Origin: Aselliscus stoliczkanus
Taxonomy: Eukaryota > Chordata > Mammalia > Chiroptera > Hipposideridae
Assembly: GCA_033961575.1 (NCBI GenBank)
Contig: CM066730.1
Location: 119,563,523-119,627,522, forward strand
DNA: 64,000 nt
Direction of reading: 5' to 3'
The notes under the pieces were generated by a model that saw only the letters and a list, made by a program, of their open reading frames with translations, made no database searches and was not told the origin of the DNA. A program made the translations under genes and the position numbers. Below, piece by piece: positions 49,401 through 60,544 of the stretch (its first letter is position 1; every line of letters starts with the position of its first letter).

Positions 49401-51190
49401 AGGAAAACTGGCATAGCCAGCTGAACCTAAGAATACTCCTGTCCTAAAAAGCTAATGGTCACTCCAGATATATTAAGCAGAGTTAGACCTTTGAGGCTGT
49501 CTCTCTTTTTGCCAAGTGATACTTGGGTACTGTATTGAACACTGGTTTTCACGCAATGCTGCGCTGGTTTTGGTGCCTACCCCAGAGAGTATGAGCCAAC
49601 AGGAATCTGGGTTATGTTTGGAGAAAGTACTATTAAAAGGAGACCTAAGTAGCCCCATACGGCCAGCTCTTCTGTTAAATAAATACATTTACTGTCACAA
49701 GAAAGGCCACAGGTGAGCAGGGCAGGGGAAGCCTCAGAAAGATGGTAGGCTTTCTCCTGAAGACTAAGCTCTTTTGTGCAGTAATTGTCTCCTTTACTTT
49801 ATATGCAGGTATCTTCCGCACAGTTCCTCCCTTAATGTAGAATACAGAGTGCTGCAAACCATTACGTTAGGTGGACTGATATTGGAGAATGTAAACTTGT
49901 AGATTCTAAAGTATTATAAGTCCAGTCCCGGTATTTACTTACACATGAATTAATGTTTGAAGCTTTTGCAAAGACCAGTTTCCATTTATCCATTGTTCCT
50001 CAGTTGTTCACCTAATTTTATTGTAAATTATTTTGCTCTACCTTTTCTTTCCCCCCCGTAAAAAAGTAGAGTCAGTTTTATCTCTGCATCATGTTCACCC
50101 TTTTCTATGCCTTCCCAGGATTTGATCTCACCAATGTCTTCCCTAGGATCAAAAGCATCTGGAAGATATTCTCACAACTTTCCTTATCTCTGCCTCAGAT
50201 TTCTCTGTCACCATCCCCTTTTCCTTTCCTTTCCTGGAGTAAGATTTAAAAAAAAAAAAAAAAATCCCTGTAGCTAGCATAGCTACCTGGACTCTCCCTG
50301 ATTCCTGCCAATTAAGAACACAATTCCACTTTCACCCCCAGTTGCTCCTGCTCTACTAGCTCTTTTCTCTCCTACAAATGTAGAGATGGTCAAATCTTTA
50401 GTTTCCCAAAAAAATTTTTTGGCTCCACCTCTTCCCCTTTACTTTCTGAATAGAGATTCCACACATTTGCTATTTCCAATTATTCTCACCTTCATTCTTC
50501 TCATGCGTTGAAATATATATTCTGTGCTCAGGAATCTGTGGGAAAGTTCTTGCTGACCTAATCATTGCTGAATCATTAGCTACTGTCAGCCCATCTGTGG
50601 TTCTCACTCTGTAATAATCAGTATAGCTGACCATCCTGAATCACCCTGGTGTGTGTGCTTCTACACTGGGTTACAAGCTTTCTTCATGTCTGTGGCTAAA
50701 GATTCTTCAGATATCCTGAATGCTTTCCATGTACAGAATAAATCCTTTTCTTTCTGCCATACATATTTACTCTCTTTCCTTCCTATGTTGTAATTGTTTC
50801 ATGAAATTACTTGTATGATCCATGAATACAGGTCCTTTCATATATCATTACAACCTCACATCAGAAGTCACTTCCTATAGATAAAAACCTCAAAGAGATT
50901 TTGCTCTCCTTATGTGGATACCAATATATCCACATACCAAATATCTGTTTAATATTTTGGTCCCAGCCAGATGGAATTTTTAATGCAAACCTATTTTGGA
51001 CATTTATTTTCAGTTTATTTTTGTTTTTGTTGTCTCATCGTGGGTGTTCAATCATGACAGAACTGTGAGGAAAAGTAGTTTGAGCTCAGGGTACTTGCAA
51101 TTCATAGTTAACCCCTGAAAACCACTGTTTCAAAATTACTGTGTCATATATCATGGAGATACCCTTGAGCTCTTTCACTATTCTGGATTT
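49401..51190. other. Intergenic; unrecognised
   Basis: No gene or named repeat. Pyrimidine-rich stretches near 50040-50260 could be old LINE sequence, but I cannot place it. Confidence 0.35.
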
Positions 51191-51199
51191 TCTCCTTTT

Positions 51200-51632
51200 T
51201 TTAAAAAAGATTGTTTTATTGGGGAATTGGGGCAGGGGAACAGTGTTGGGGAACCAGGCAAGGGAAACAGACAAGTTGCTGTCCTTTTGTTCTTCAGTCT
51301 AGTTGTGGAGGACATTGCTTTCCTGGCCCATGTTGGTATCATCATTGCGCTCTTCTTGGGTGAGGTAGATCAGTTGCTGGCTTCTGGACAGCCGCTCACA
51401 CCTGCTGCCAGCTGCTCACGCTGGTAGACAGCCTATGGCAGCCCACTGCAGCAGGGGCTGCAGCTATACAGTCAGGGAGATTCACAGCAGCCCAGCTCCA
51501 GGTGGAGCTGTTGTTCACCATCTTAGCTGTAGAGGGCAGTGCCACTGGCCCTCATATGTCGGATCTGAACTGGGGCGCTGGCTTCCCAAGGCAGCTCTTA
51601 ACCAACATGCCACTTGGGCATGTTGGCGGGCC
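51200..51632 (-). mobile_element. Complex (long) tRNA-headed SINE with altered head
   Basis: Reverse copy of the long element. The T/A run is at 51195-51208 and the body follows. The head ends abnormally as 'catgccacttgggcatgttgg' instead of 'cgccactcggccggccc', a small fold-back. TSD is near 'ttctccttttt' and 'cttctccttctttc'. Confidence 0.9.
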
Positions 51633-52105
51633 TCTTCTCCTTCTTTCATTCTTATTTTTTATATGAAGGATGACAAGGCTGTGCCACTCTGAAAGTGGGA
51701 GCTTAGGTGGCATGTATGAATGTTTCCAGCTGTCACTTTCCTTTGTACATACACATATCCCATATCTATAGGAGTCTTGGCAGTGGAACATTTGAACAGA
51801 CTTTTTAGGAAGCAAGGAAGGGTTATATTCTCTAGTTGGTGCTCCTCAGTGTGTCCCGTACTGAACTGCCTGAAAACCCTGAAGGTGATGCTGCCTACTT
51901 TTGTTCAGACCAAATGGTGTGAGGTGTCCTATATTCATCTATGTGATATGTCCACCTTTACTCCTTGAGAAATGACTATTCTTACAGATAAAGGCTTTTA
52001 GGGAAGAGTATTGACAACCTTCCTCTTCAACCTATTCGTATAAAACTTTTGGGCTTGCCAGACAGATTGTTTCACAGGTCTTTTCTAGTTTCCATTCATC
52101 CCCAG

Positions 52106-52287
52106 GGGCAGTGGCCGCTCCCTTCATCTCACACAGGAATGGAGTTGAAGAAATGTCAGAGACGGAAGTAGTCTGCCAGAAAGGCTATGAGAACTACGTT
52201 TATGGAATGCCATGGATTCCTTTCTGCAAAGTGGGCTTCTCCAAGGCGATAACAGCTAATAGCATGCATTTTTCCAGGGAAACTGAG
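52106..52287 (+). other. Candidate exon, 182 bp, open in one frame
   Basis: A pyrimidine-rich tract ends in 'catccccag' at 52105. The 182-base interval is followed by 'gtaggt' at 52288. One frame (two leading bases then 60 codons) is open to the donor and reads A-V-A-A-P-F-I-S-H-R ... F-S-R-E-T-E. The interval is GC-richer than its surroundings. I do not recognise the peptide and no partner exon is visible. It could be an lncRNA exon, an alternative exon of a distant gene, or chance. Confidence 0.3.
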
Positions 52288-52329
52288 GTAGGTTCCTTCG
52301 ATAACTCTTGAGAGAAAAGAGATGGCAAA

Positions 52330-52435
52330 TACTGGGACTGTGTCTCTCTTGCTCCTATTGTACATCCTCCGCTTTGCAGCATCTGACAGAAACAGGTGCT
52401 CCAGAAATATTTGTAGGATTGAAATGCATTAAATT
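52330..52435 (+). repeat. L2 LINE 3' end fragment
   Basis: 'tactgggactgtgtctctctt', 'acaggtgctccagaaatattt' and 'gtaggattgaaatgca' resemble the L2 3' end. Confidence 0.55.
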
Positions 52436-53143
52436 CATTGGCAAGGAAATACATAGCTATGGTAGTACTACCAGATTTTTGAGACTTGAGCAAATTCCTT
52501 ATTTTCTTATACCATTTATATGAAAATAAGACCTAGTTGGAAAGTAAGCCCTCACATGATTTTAGGTGCCAAATATGGCACCTTGGCATACTGAATATTT
52601 TAAGCTGAAGGAGTTTGTGGAAAAGGCACCTTTCTCCCTGAATCAGGTCATAAAACCTTCATATGAGGGGTACATGTCCTCCATATCCTGGAGGAATCAT
52701 GCTATGGTTTATTCTCCAGCCAGGGATTATTTTCGTGGAAACATGGTAACATCTTCTGAAGAAAGTATCAGATATTCCTAGGGTTGTGATGTACAAAGAT
52801 TTTTTTTTTCTAGGGCATTGTCAGGAAGTTAGGAATTTGGTTGAAGCTGATCTCTGCTAAGAGATTTGGAGGTCAGAATGAAAAATCTCACTTCAGTACA
52901 TTTTAGGATTAGGTGTTTTCTCAAAGAAATGAATCTTTTCCATGAAGCCTCTGGACCTAGTTGATGCCAGACACAGGATACTAGATCTGGTAGACAAGTA
53001 AACAATTCAACTGTGACCATTGCTTATTCCTCCTCAGATTTAATTATAAATTTATCTTTTTTGGATATAGTTTCACAGTTATGAAAAATGACCATTTTGG
53101 ATAATTGCATGAAATATAAAATAGAAATATCCTATAACTGGTA

Positions 53144-53710
53144 TGAGGTGTGACAATTCACAAACTTGTTGCAATGATGTTGTAATCATTTTTAATATCA
53201 GAGGGATTATTCATTATGAATTTGTACCAAGTGGACAAACAGTTAACCAAGTTTACTATTTAGAAGTGCTGAAAAGGCTGCCTGAGAAAGTTACACTACC
53301 TGAACTTTTTTGCCAACAATTCATGGCTCTTGCATCACAACAATCCACCAACTCATGTGGCACTGTCTATAGGGGAGTTTTTAGCCAATAAATAAATAAC
53401 TGTATTGGAACACCCTCTCTACTCATCTGATCTGGCCCCCAATGACTTCTTTCTTTACCCAAAGACAAAGAAAATATTGAAAGGAAGGCATTTTGATGAC
53501 ACTCAGGACATCAAGGGTAATACGATGAAAGCTCTGTTGGCTAGTCCAGAGAAAGAGTTTCAAAATTGCTTTGAAGGGTGGAGTAGGCACTGGTGTCAGT
53601 GCATAGCTTCCCAAGGATAGTACTTCAAAGGTGACCATAGTGATATTCATTAATGAGGTATGTAGCACTTTTTCTAGGAAGAGTTTACAAAGTTAATTGT
53701 CAGAACTTCA
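53144..53710 (+). pseudogene. Internally deleted mariner transposon, broken transposase
   Basis: A 567-bp element between TA (53142-53143 and 53711-53712), with ends that share the 'tgacaatt' and 'aaact' blocks. The body jumps from the 5' end to the second half of the transposase. Recognisable stretches are R-G-I-I-H-Y-E-F-V-P-S-G-Q-T-V-N and, after a frameshift, Y-S-S-D-L-A-P-N-D-F-F. The usual H-H-D-N is H-H-N-N, so one catalytic aspartate is lost. The D in S-D-L-A-P is kept. A stop (53397-53399 region) breaks the frame. Full-length relatives are about 1.3 kb. Confidence 0.9.
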
Positions 53711-53714
53711 TATA

Positions 53715-56700
53715 AATGTTATTAACATCACATAGTTATAAACCTGCATTATATCAATGTTTAGTGTACCCTCAACATGTTTTTTTTTCAAACCCAAACC
53801 ATTTTATTTTAATCAAGAAGAAAACAAGGTATGTCGCAGATGAAAATGACACACGCATTTTTGTGCTCATTATTTAAAGAAAGGAGAAACATCTGAAATC
53901 TGTTTGCTAACTACAGTAAAATACAAATTAGCCTGCAGGCACTGTGTGTGCTGTACCCTGTCTGCTTGCCAGCCGTGCTTAGTCCCAAAGTATTAATGAG
54001 CAAGTGCAAGTATTTGAACAATCAGCATTTCTGCATTTGCATGCAAACTCTCATGCTGCGTAATTATACACAGAGCTGGCACTCAAATTAATTAAAGCTG
54101 ATTTCTCTGTGACTACAAACTGGTCATATCCTCAGCTATGCCTTCCTATGAAGTCATCACTCTACATTCAACGTGACACTTCTGTCCCTGGCTTTCTTAG
54201 TAATGCTAATGTTCGGCAATTGTTAATCCAGCAATATTTTAGATTGCAGCTGACAATGGCTGGGTGTTCTTGTCGTTTTCCTCTCCTCCCTGGTTTTCCC
54301 CCTTCTGGTATAAAGAACAGCTTTTGAATGCTTGCTTTGTAATTATCTCAAATAGTAACGCAAACAAATTAAATATATTGTTTCAGATGGTCTCCTCCCC
54401 TTTTATGACTCCACCCACTTGATTAGTGCTTACAAACTTAAAAAATGTGTTTATTTCCTACGAGCAAACAATTAGTTTTGATAGTTTCAGTCTTAATTTT
54501 GAAAAGGCTTTAACAAATGGTATTTTGTTTTATTAGATAAGGATCTCATAATTCAAGATCAGGGAGATTAGATGCAACAATGGCTGCTAGATTTGATTAA
54601 GACTTTTTATATCCTCATCAAACACAGCAGTATTGCAACAGAGAGTATTATTTGCCAAAGAGATCCATCAATGTTAACTTCTAGGGCAGGAGGCTTTCCT
54701 CAGCTCTTCCCCAGTAAAGTCTCCTCCCTTTGGTTTCTAATTTCCTCGGAAGGAGCTGTTTCTGTGACAATTCCTTGGACAAGGCATCCTTAAAGCAATT
54801 AAGACATCAGTACGATTCTCTTTTCATAAATCTAAATTTCTGATTACAGGTGGCTACTAAAAACATCATCCTGTAAGGCCCCAGAGAGGAGCTGCTCTGA
54901 CACATACCTCTGAAATCACTCCTTACTACTCAACCACAGCTCACCACCGTCTTCATTTCTCTGTGTTCTATTAGCCAGAAACTACAAGACAGACCTATTG
55001 CAGGAACTGAATGTCTCTTTTTAGAGTGGACACCAAACAGTTCTATCCCTCGGGTTCAAGATCCTGAAAATACCCTGCCAAGAAGACTGCCTTGGTAATT
55101 TACACCTAAAAGGGAAGATCCAGTAGGGAATTTCTTTACCATCCATCTCTAGTGATCAAACCAAGAGATATAATTGCCCTTACCTTATCAGCAGTACTTC
55201 TGGGTCCACACTGAATATCAGTTAGCAAGCTCCCTTCAAATTCCAATTGGCATACAAGCAAGAAAGGAGTATGAACCTTTCCCTGAGAGACTTCTGGGCA
55301 GATCACCGTCACAACACTACTATCATGATCCCAAGCCTGCCCTTCTGTTGTGTCATGAATTTCCTATGCAGACAGGTGTCATATTGACATGAATTGTGTT
55401 GCCAAGTACATTTTAAGAGGTGGGAGTGGCTGTGTTCTTGTAGCCAGTTCCACCTGTCTCTAAACCCTCATAACCTCCATTAATTTCAATATTTTGCTCA
55501 GGTACCTGGTGACTTCATGAGTAACCCACGCACTGGGTCCGACTACCAGAGGTGTGGGAATAGTATCGAGTTAAAGCAGCCCCGTCATTGTACACAATGC
55601 TTATTGCTACTGGCAAATGCCTAATTGCTGAATCAGAATTGGGCTGCACTGAGCCGGATGAGGCAGTTCTACTGCTTTCTGTTTGTTTCCTTTTTAGAAA
55701 CCATCCTCTCCTAATTAAGCACTGAGCAAAAAATAGGTTCTTTTTTATATTCAGTCCTAAAAATATAGTTTCTTTTAAGCATGGAGAATTAGTATATTTT
55801 AACATTATTATTATTATTATTATTATTTTTAAGCAGCACTTGCAAACCAAAGGGCAAAGAAAATTGGAGTTCCCCAAACAATTAAAATGAACACCACTGC
55901 ATACGTTATACATTTTGCTCTTAGATTTTCTGATAGCAATTCAAATATATGATTCTTTTGCTTCTTCTTAAGAGAAAAGGATAACAGAAGTATTTTGTAA
56001 ACTTGTCAAGAAAAGGGAATCTTTTACTTCTTAAGGAGTAGTAGATAGTAGGTACTCAATGTTTTTTTTTATTGATGGTGGTATTAAAATATTTGATTGT
56101 TTACATATCTCTTTATAGGCGTATGTATAAATAGAATTCAGGAAGTGACAAGACAAGATTTTACAAACATGCCACAATTGTATGTTTTATTCATCATTGT
56201 AAGTACAGTGATGATCAGAACAAAGTCTAGAAAATACGGGGCTCAATAGATGTAAGTGGCATTTCTTTGATTTACAATTTCTACCCACTTTATCAATGTA
56301 TTCTGGAAGTCGTAGGATATTAATTTTCTCTTAATTTCTTAGTGACATTTAAATCAAGCAAATTGTTTTTTTTCGCTTGATTTAATCTCAAATGTCAAGT
56401 TTGACCCAAACCCCCCCCTCCACACACACACAGTAGGAATTTTGTATATGACATTACTTTTTGTTCAAATTGTCTACCACCTAGCACAAAATTGATATGT
56501 AATGATATTCAATAAATTTTGCTAAGTAAATATTTAGAGGTAGATTTATAACTGCCTTTGTGGACATTGTAAATGATATAAATCTACTAACCTGAAACCT
56601 TCTGAAGGCTTCCTTTCCTGTATTGTACAAGGCTTATACAAAGTTTTCACATAAGTGTCAACAGTAATCATTTGCTAAATAAATTGAAATTAAATAACTC

Positions 56701-56755
56701 TGAAGAGAATGTATTAGTCTAAGACAATCTATTCTCATTTTAGATAGAAATCTTC
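53715..56755. other. Intergenic; CNE-like blocks
   Basis: No gene. 53900-54130 and 55500-55720 are complex, balanced sequence with homeodomain-like TAATTA sites (see findings). A (TTA)n microsatellite is at 55804-55828. The 132-codon frame at 55515-55913 on the minus strand has no family resemblance and includes the microsatellite. Confidence 0.4.
55804..55828. repeat. (TTA)n microsatellite
   Basis: About eight TTA units. Confidence 0.95.
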
Positions 56756-56759
56756 CTTA

Positions 56760-57290
56760 TGTTTGACCAGTATCTTCCTCGATTGTCTAGTCTTTGGTAC
56801 AAAATTTTTGCTGAAGTTTCATGAAGCTTTGAGGATAAATTTAATCCCCATTCCACATGAAAGTTATTCAACTATTTGAAAAATGGCTATCATTTTTCCC
56901 TAAGTCTACCCCTTTTTCAGACTGAACATTCCTTTAATCATTCTAATATGAAATGGCTTTTAAAGCCTCTCACCATATTGGATAGATTCCAGCTTGTCCG
57001 TGTCTCCACTAAATGTGGCATCAAAACTGAATGCATTATTTGAAATGTGGTCTAATTATGCAAAGTACATGGGTCCTGATGCCAGTCTTGCTCTGGACTC
57101 TATTTTAATAATTTAGAATTTTATGAAGGCAGGAAATGCACTCTGAAGAGGGGTTGGTATCATTATCATATTTTTAGTTGTTGAACTTTCACTAAACTAA
57201 AATGTCTAAATCTTTTTCATACCAAATTCTGTCAAATCAAATTTCTTGCAACTTGTTTTTGTCACATTTGATGTTTTCGATGGAGAGAGT
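56760..57290. repeat. CR1/L3-type LINE fossil
   Basis: 'attccagcttgtccgtgtctc', 'aaatgtggcatcaaaactgaa', 'aatgtggtctaattatgcaaag', 'ctctggactctattttaat' and 'aaatctttttcata' are colinear with the CR1/L3 3' region found in mammals and birds. Orientation was not settled. It is among the oldest repeats here. Confidence 0.65.
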
Positions 57291-57414
57291 GGACTTCATA
57301 TCCATCCATACTAGAGCTCATCTTTGGTACTGGCCTGCTGTTCTAATTATTTGTGGCATTTTTGAATTCTGATTTTGATCACCAATATCTTGTTTACTGT
57401 ATTTCATTTTGTGT

Positions 57415-57540
57415 TATTCTTAGAGGACATCTGAGCAGCTACTATGAATCAGTCACTATGTTAGGCAGTGATGAGATCAAAAGCAAGAAGACATGGTCAC
57501 TTTCCTGAAATAGTTCACAGCATAGCTAGGAAACTGCCAA
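57415..57540 (-). repeat. L2 LINE fragment
   Basis: 'gcagctactatgaatcagtc' to 'gcaagaagacatggtcactttcc' fits the reverse complement of the L2 3' region. Confidence 0.5.
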
Positions 57541-57587
57541 TATAATGATTATGCCTTCCCTGATTTCTTTAAAACCACTGGCAAATA

Positions 57588-57697
57588 GGGCCGGCCGAGT
57601 GGCGTGGTGGTTAAGCGCTGGCTTGGGAAGCCAGCGGCTCTGGTTCGTGTCCCACATATGAGGGCCAGTGATATTGCCCTCTAAAAAAAAAAAAAAA
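57588..57697 (+). mobile_element. Short tRNA-derived SINE
   Basis: Complete head 'gggccggccgagtggcgtgg', end 'gatattgccctc' and A tail. The TSD is short and doubtful ('caaatag'/'aaaatag'). Confidence 0.93.
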
Positions 57698-57711
57698 TAG
57701 AAGCGTGATGT

Positions 57712-57850
57712 CTTTATGAAAGATAGTTTGAATCGCTCATTGCAGTTGAGGTAGTTAAGGTTCAGGAAGCTTATGATAACTTGCCCAAATTTATATAGCC
57801 CATAAATTGCAGGGCTTCAATTTGAATCCCCAAGGCTCTGCGTCGCCAAT
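57712..57850 (+). repeat. MIR SINE 3' half
   Basis: 'gttgaggtagttaaggttcagg', 'ataacttgcccaaatttata' and 'cagggcttcaatttgaatccc' are the second half of MIR, just after the SINE insertion. Confidence 0.7.
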
Positions 57851-58430
57851 GTTAATTCTCAATAATTCTTAAGGAGGTAATTCCTCCATTTTTGGAAACT
57901 ACCTAGCCATATTATAAACTAACTCTCATTTATCTTCTAGAAATGTATTAATATTTTGATTAAAATATTTGCAAAATTCAGTTTTACTGTGTTTTGAAAA
58001 ATAAAAATAAATTAGACTACTTGGGGCTCCTTTGCTCTTAATGAACCTATACAGATTCTTAAAATTCACTGCCATCTTCTCAAAATATTGATTTTTACTT
58101 TAATAATCCTGTCTAAATTTTCCTAGGGACTGATGCCAAACTCTTTGGTTTGTCATTCTCAGAATTCTTTTTCTTTTGTGATGAACTCAGATCAGCATCG
58201 ACCAATCTCCTGTTTTTTTGACTCTGCCCCATTCTCCACAATATCCAGAAACAATTGGCAGAAGTCTCATGTACACATCTGAAGTCCCCTCTATCTTGAA
58301 GACACTAGAACATATTTATGGAGTTATCTACTTCTCCCTTCTTAGGGTTCACTTACTGTAATGGGAGTTATTGGAAGTGCAGTGAAGATTGAATTTTACT
58401 GCCCAAAGTTTACACATATAACACAGTTAA
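57851..58430. other. Intergenic; unrecognised
   Basis: Unique AT-rich DNA between a MIR fragment and the next SINE. No signal. Confidence 0.4.
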
Positions 58431-58446
58431 AAAATATTTGCTGAAT

Positions 58447-58542
58447 GGGCCGGCCGAGTGGCATGGTGGTTAAGTGATGGCCTGGGAAGCCAGCGGCCCC
58501 AATTTGGTCCCACATATGAGGGCCAGTGACACTACCCTCAAA

Positions 58543-58586
<44 letters not shown>
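58447..58586 (+). mobile_element. Short tRNA-derived SINE with an expanded tail
   Basis: Head 'gggccggccgagtggcatgg', body to 58539, A run at 58540-58560, then (TA)n at 58561-58591 before the second TSD. TSD 'atatttgctg' is at 58434-58443 and 58587-58596, so the microsatellite lies inside the insertion. Confidence 0.94.

Positions 58587-58591
<5 letters not shown>
58561..58591. repeat. (TA)n microsatellite grown from a SINE tail
   Basis: Sits between the A tail and the right TSD of the preceding SINE. Confidence 0.93.
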
Positions 58592-58594
<3 letters not shown>

Positions 58595-58599
58595 CTGGA

Positions 58600-59430
58600 A
58601 AAAAAAAAATCTACCTGGTGTAGGGGGAAAAAAATCCTGCTTTACAAAAACAAAAAACAAAAAAAAACCACACCAGTTTTTGCCAGGGGAGGAGCAGTAG
58701 ATATCACATATGAATGGTTCTTTTATTAAGGAAAAGCTAGACAAATCTGGATGAGATACTCAAGTTGATGAAGTCAAGGTCCTTCTGGGCATAGCCTGAT
58801 GGGCAGCACTAGATAAAAAGAGAGGTCTAAATTTCTCTCTAATAAATTATGAACAATTTGTCAGTCTAGGAAACAAGACTTGGATATGGGAAGAAGAGAA
58901 GAGACATGAAAAGTGTAGTGGTGTGAGGTGTTGCTCAAGAATATGGCAGAAAGCCCAGAACACAACAGAGGAACATAGCCAGGAAGAAATACTGAAGCTA
59001 CACACTCACACCTTAAAACATAGCTGCCTCAGCGCTGGGCTAGCCTGAGATGACACAGAAACGATAATGTAAGACACAGTCCTTTTCTTCAAGTGGAAAC
59101 ATAGTGTATGCTCTTAATTTTGTAAAATGAAAAATATCTTTAGAAGAGGCAATAGCTTCTGTTTGTTAAGTTTTATATTTTCAGCTTGAGTGGGCATTAG
59201 AAAATAATAAACCCCAAATCTTCTTATAATATTCTATTGAGATGACTTTCTCTTAATTGTACATTTATTATACTATATTTTTAAGAGCTGTATTAATTAT
59301 TTTATAGAATAGTATATTTATATAAATGCCCAAGATTATTTCTGGTAGGTAAGCATAGAATGAAAAGAAGGTATGCTTTCAAGAGAATGTAAAGTCCCCC
59401 AAATGTGTAAGATTTTTTAAATGTTATTTT
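58600..59430. other. Intergenic; unrecognised
   Basis: A-rich stretches to about 58665, then unique sequence without a gene or named repeat. Confidence 0.4.
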
Positions 59431-59435
59431 ATTTA

Positions 59436-59877
59436 GGGCCAGCTGAGTGGCTCAGTTGGTTAAGAGTTGGCTTGGGAGCACCAGCTCTGAGCAGCAGGGC
59501 TGCCGGTTCAATTCCCACATGGGCCAGTGACGCTGTGCCCTCTACAGCTAAGATGGACCTGGAGCTGGGCTGCAGTGAGTGGCTGGTGATGGCATAGGCT
59601 GCAGTGGGGCTGCAGTGGGCTGCCGTAAGCTACTGTGAGTGGATGGCAGCCGGCAAGAGCTGTCGTGAGCTTCTGTGAGCCGCTGTGATTGGCTGTCCAA
59701 TGGCTGGCTAGCAACTGCCTCACCAGGGAAGAGAGCAATGATATAATACCAACATGGGCCAGTGAAGCGACATCCACCACAATTAGACTGAAGAATAAAA
59801 GGATAGCAACTTGTCTGTTCCCTTTCCCCAATTCCTCAATGCTGCTCCCTCCCCCAAAAAAATCTTTAAAAAAAAAC
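59436..59877 (+). mobile_element. Chimeric SINE: VES-like head on the complex-SINE body
   Basis: Head 'agggccagctgagtggctcag' with 'ccggttcaattccc' is VES-like and differs from the other long copies. The body from 'gtgccctctacagctaag' to 'aacttgtctgttccctttcc' is that of the complex SINE, ending 'aaaaaatcttt' plus A tail. TSD is approximately 'tgttattttatttag' / 'tgttaatttag'. Confidence 0.85.
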
Positions 59878-59889
59878 AAAACCTGTTAA

Positions 59890-60540
59890 TTTAGAAAGGA
59901 CTAAAGCATCAGTTTCATATGAATTTCATAGGAATAAGCAAAGAATTAGGAAATAAAGGCTTTTTGAAACAATTTTTTTCCCCAGAAGAACATTGTATGT
60001 ATGCACATTGATAATATTCCTAAAATATTCTTAATAAAATAAATGTGTTTGTTAGTAGATATAATCAATTATGATGGGAGTATAAAATAATTTATATATT
60101 ATTAAAAGAGATGCATATATATGTATATATGTGTGTGTGTGTAATGGAAAATTTAAGATTCACAATTTTAATCAATTTTTGAAAGTAAAAATGTATTGCT
60201 GAGAGTGGTTCTCATTGGTAATATGCAGTATTGGAAGCATCAGCATAGTAGTATTATGCTAATGCATTATGGCTGGAAGATGAACCTCACTGAAAAATTC
60301 AAGAAACTGAATACTGAACAGTTAGTTGCAGAAGGGCAATTATGGGACCTGGTCTGGTTTCATTATCTGAGATGAGTGAGAATAAAATGCAAAACGGAAA
60401 CATAAATGATGCAAGGGATATTAGGTATGAGATTTCTTTTTTGTTTTAATTATCTACGTTTTTATTAAGTGCTTTGAAATGTATGATCCTGTCTTTGAAA
60501 CAGGCTATTTCAAAGAAAAATATTACATGAGTTTATACAA
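59890..60540. other. Intergenic; unrecognised
   Basis: Contains short (TA)/(GT) stretches at 60112-60142. No gene. Confidence 0.4.
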
Positions 60541-60544
60541 CATT

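Larger units (their letters stand above)
51640..53140. other. Intergenic with one candidate exon
   Basis: The main signal is 52106-52287 (separate entry). L2 3' sequence follows at 52330-52435. A short piece near 52513-52560 ('gaaaataagacctag') resembles the end of a bat DNA transposon, but too little remains to call. Confidence 0.4.

Noticed and set aside
52513..52560. Fragment like the end of a bat DNA transposon ('gaaaataagacctag')
   Set aside because: Only about 45 bp with no second end. Too little to call an element.
55515..55913. 132-codon minus-strand open frame
   Set aside because: Includes a poly-isoleucine run from the (TTA)n microsatellite and no known domain.
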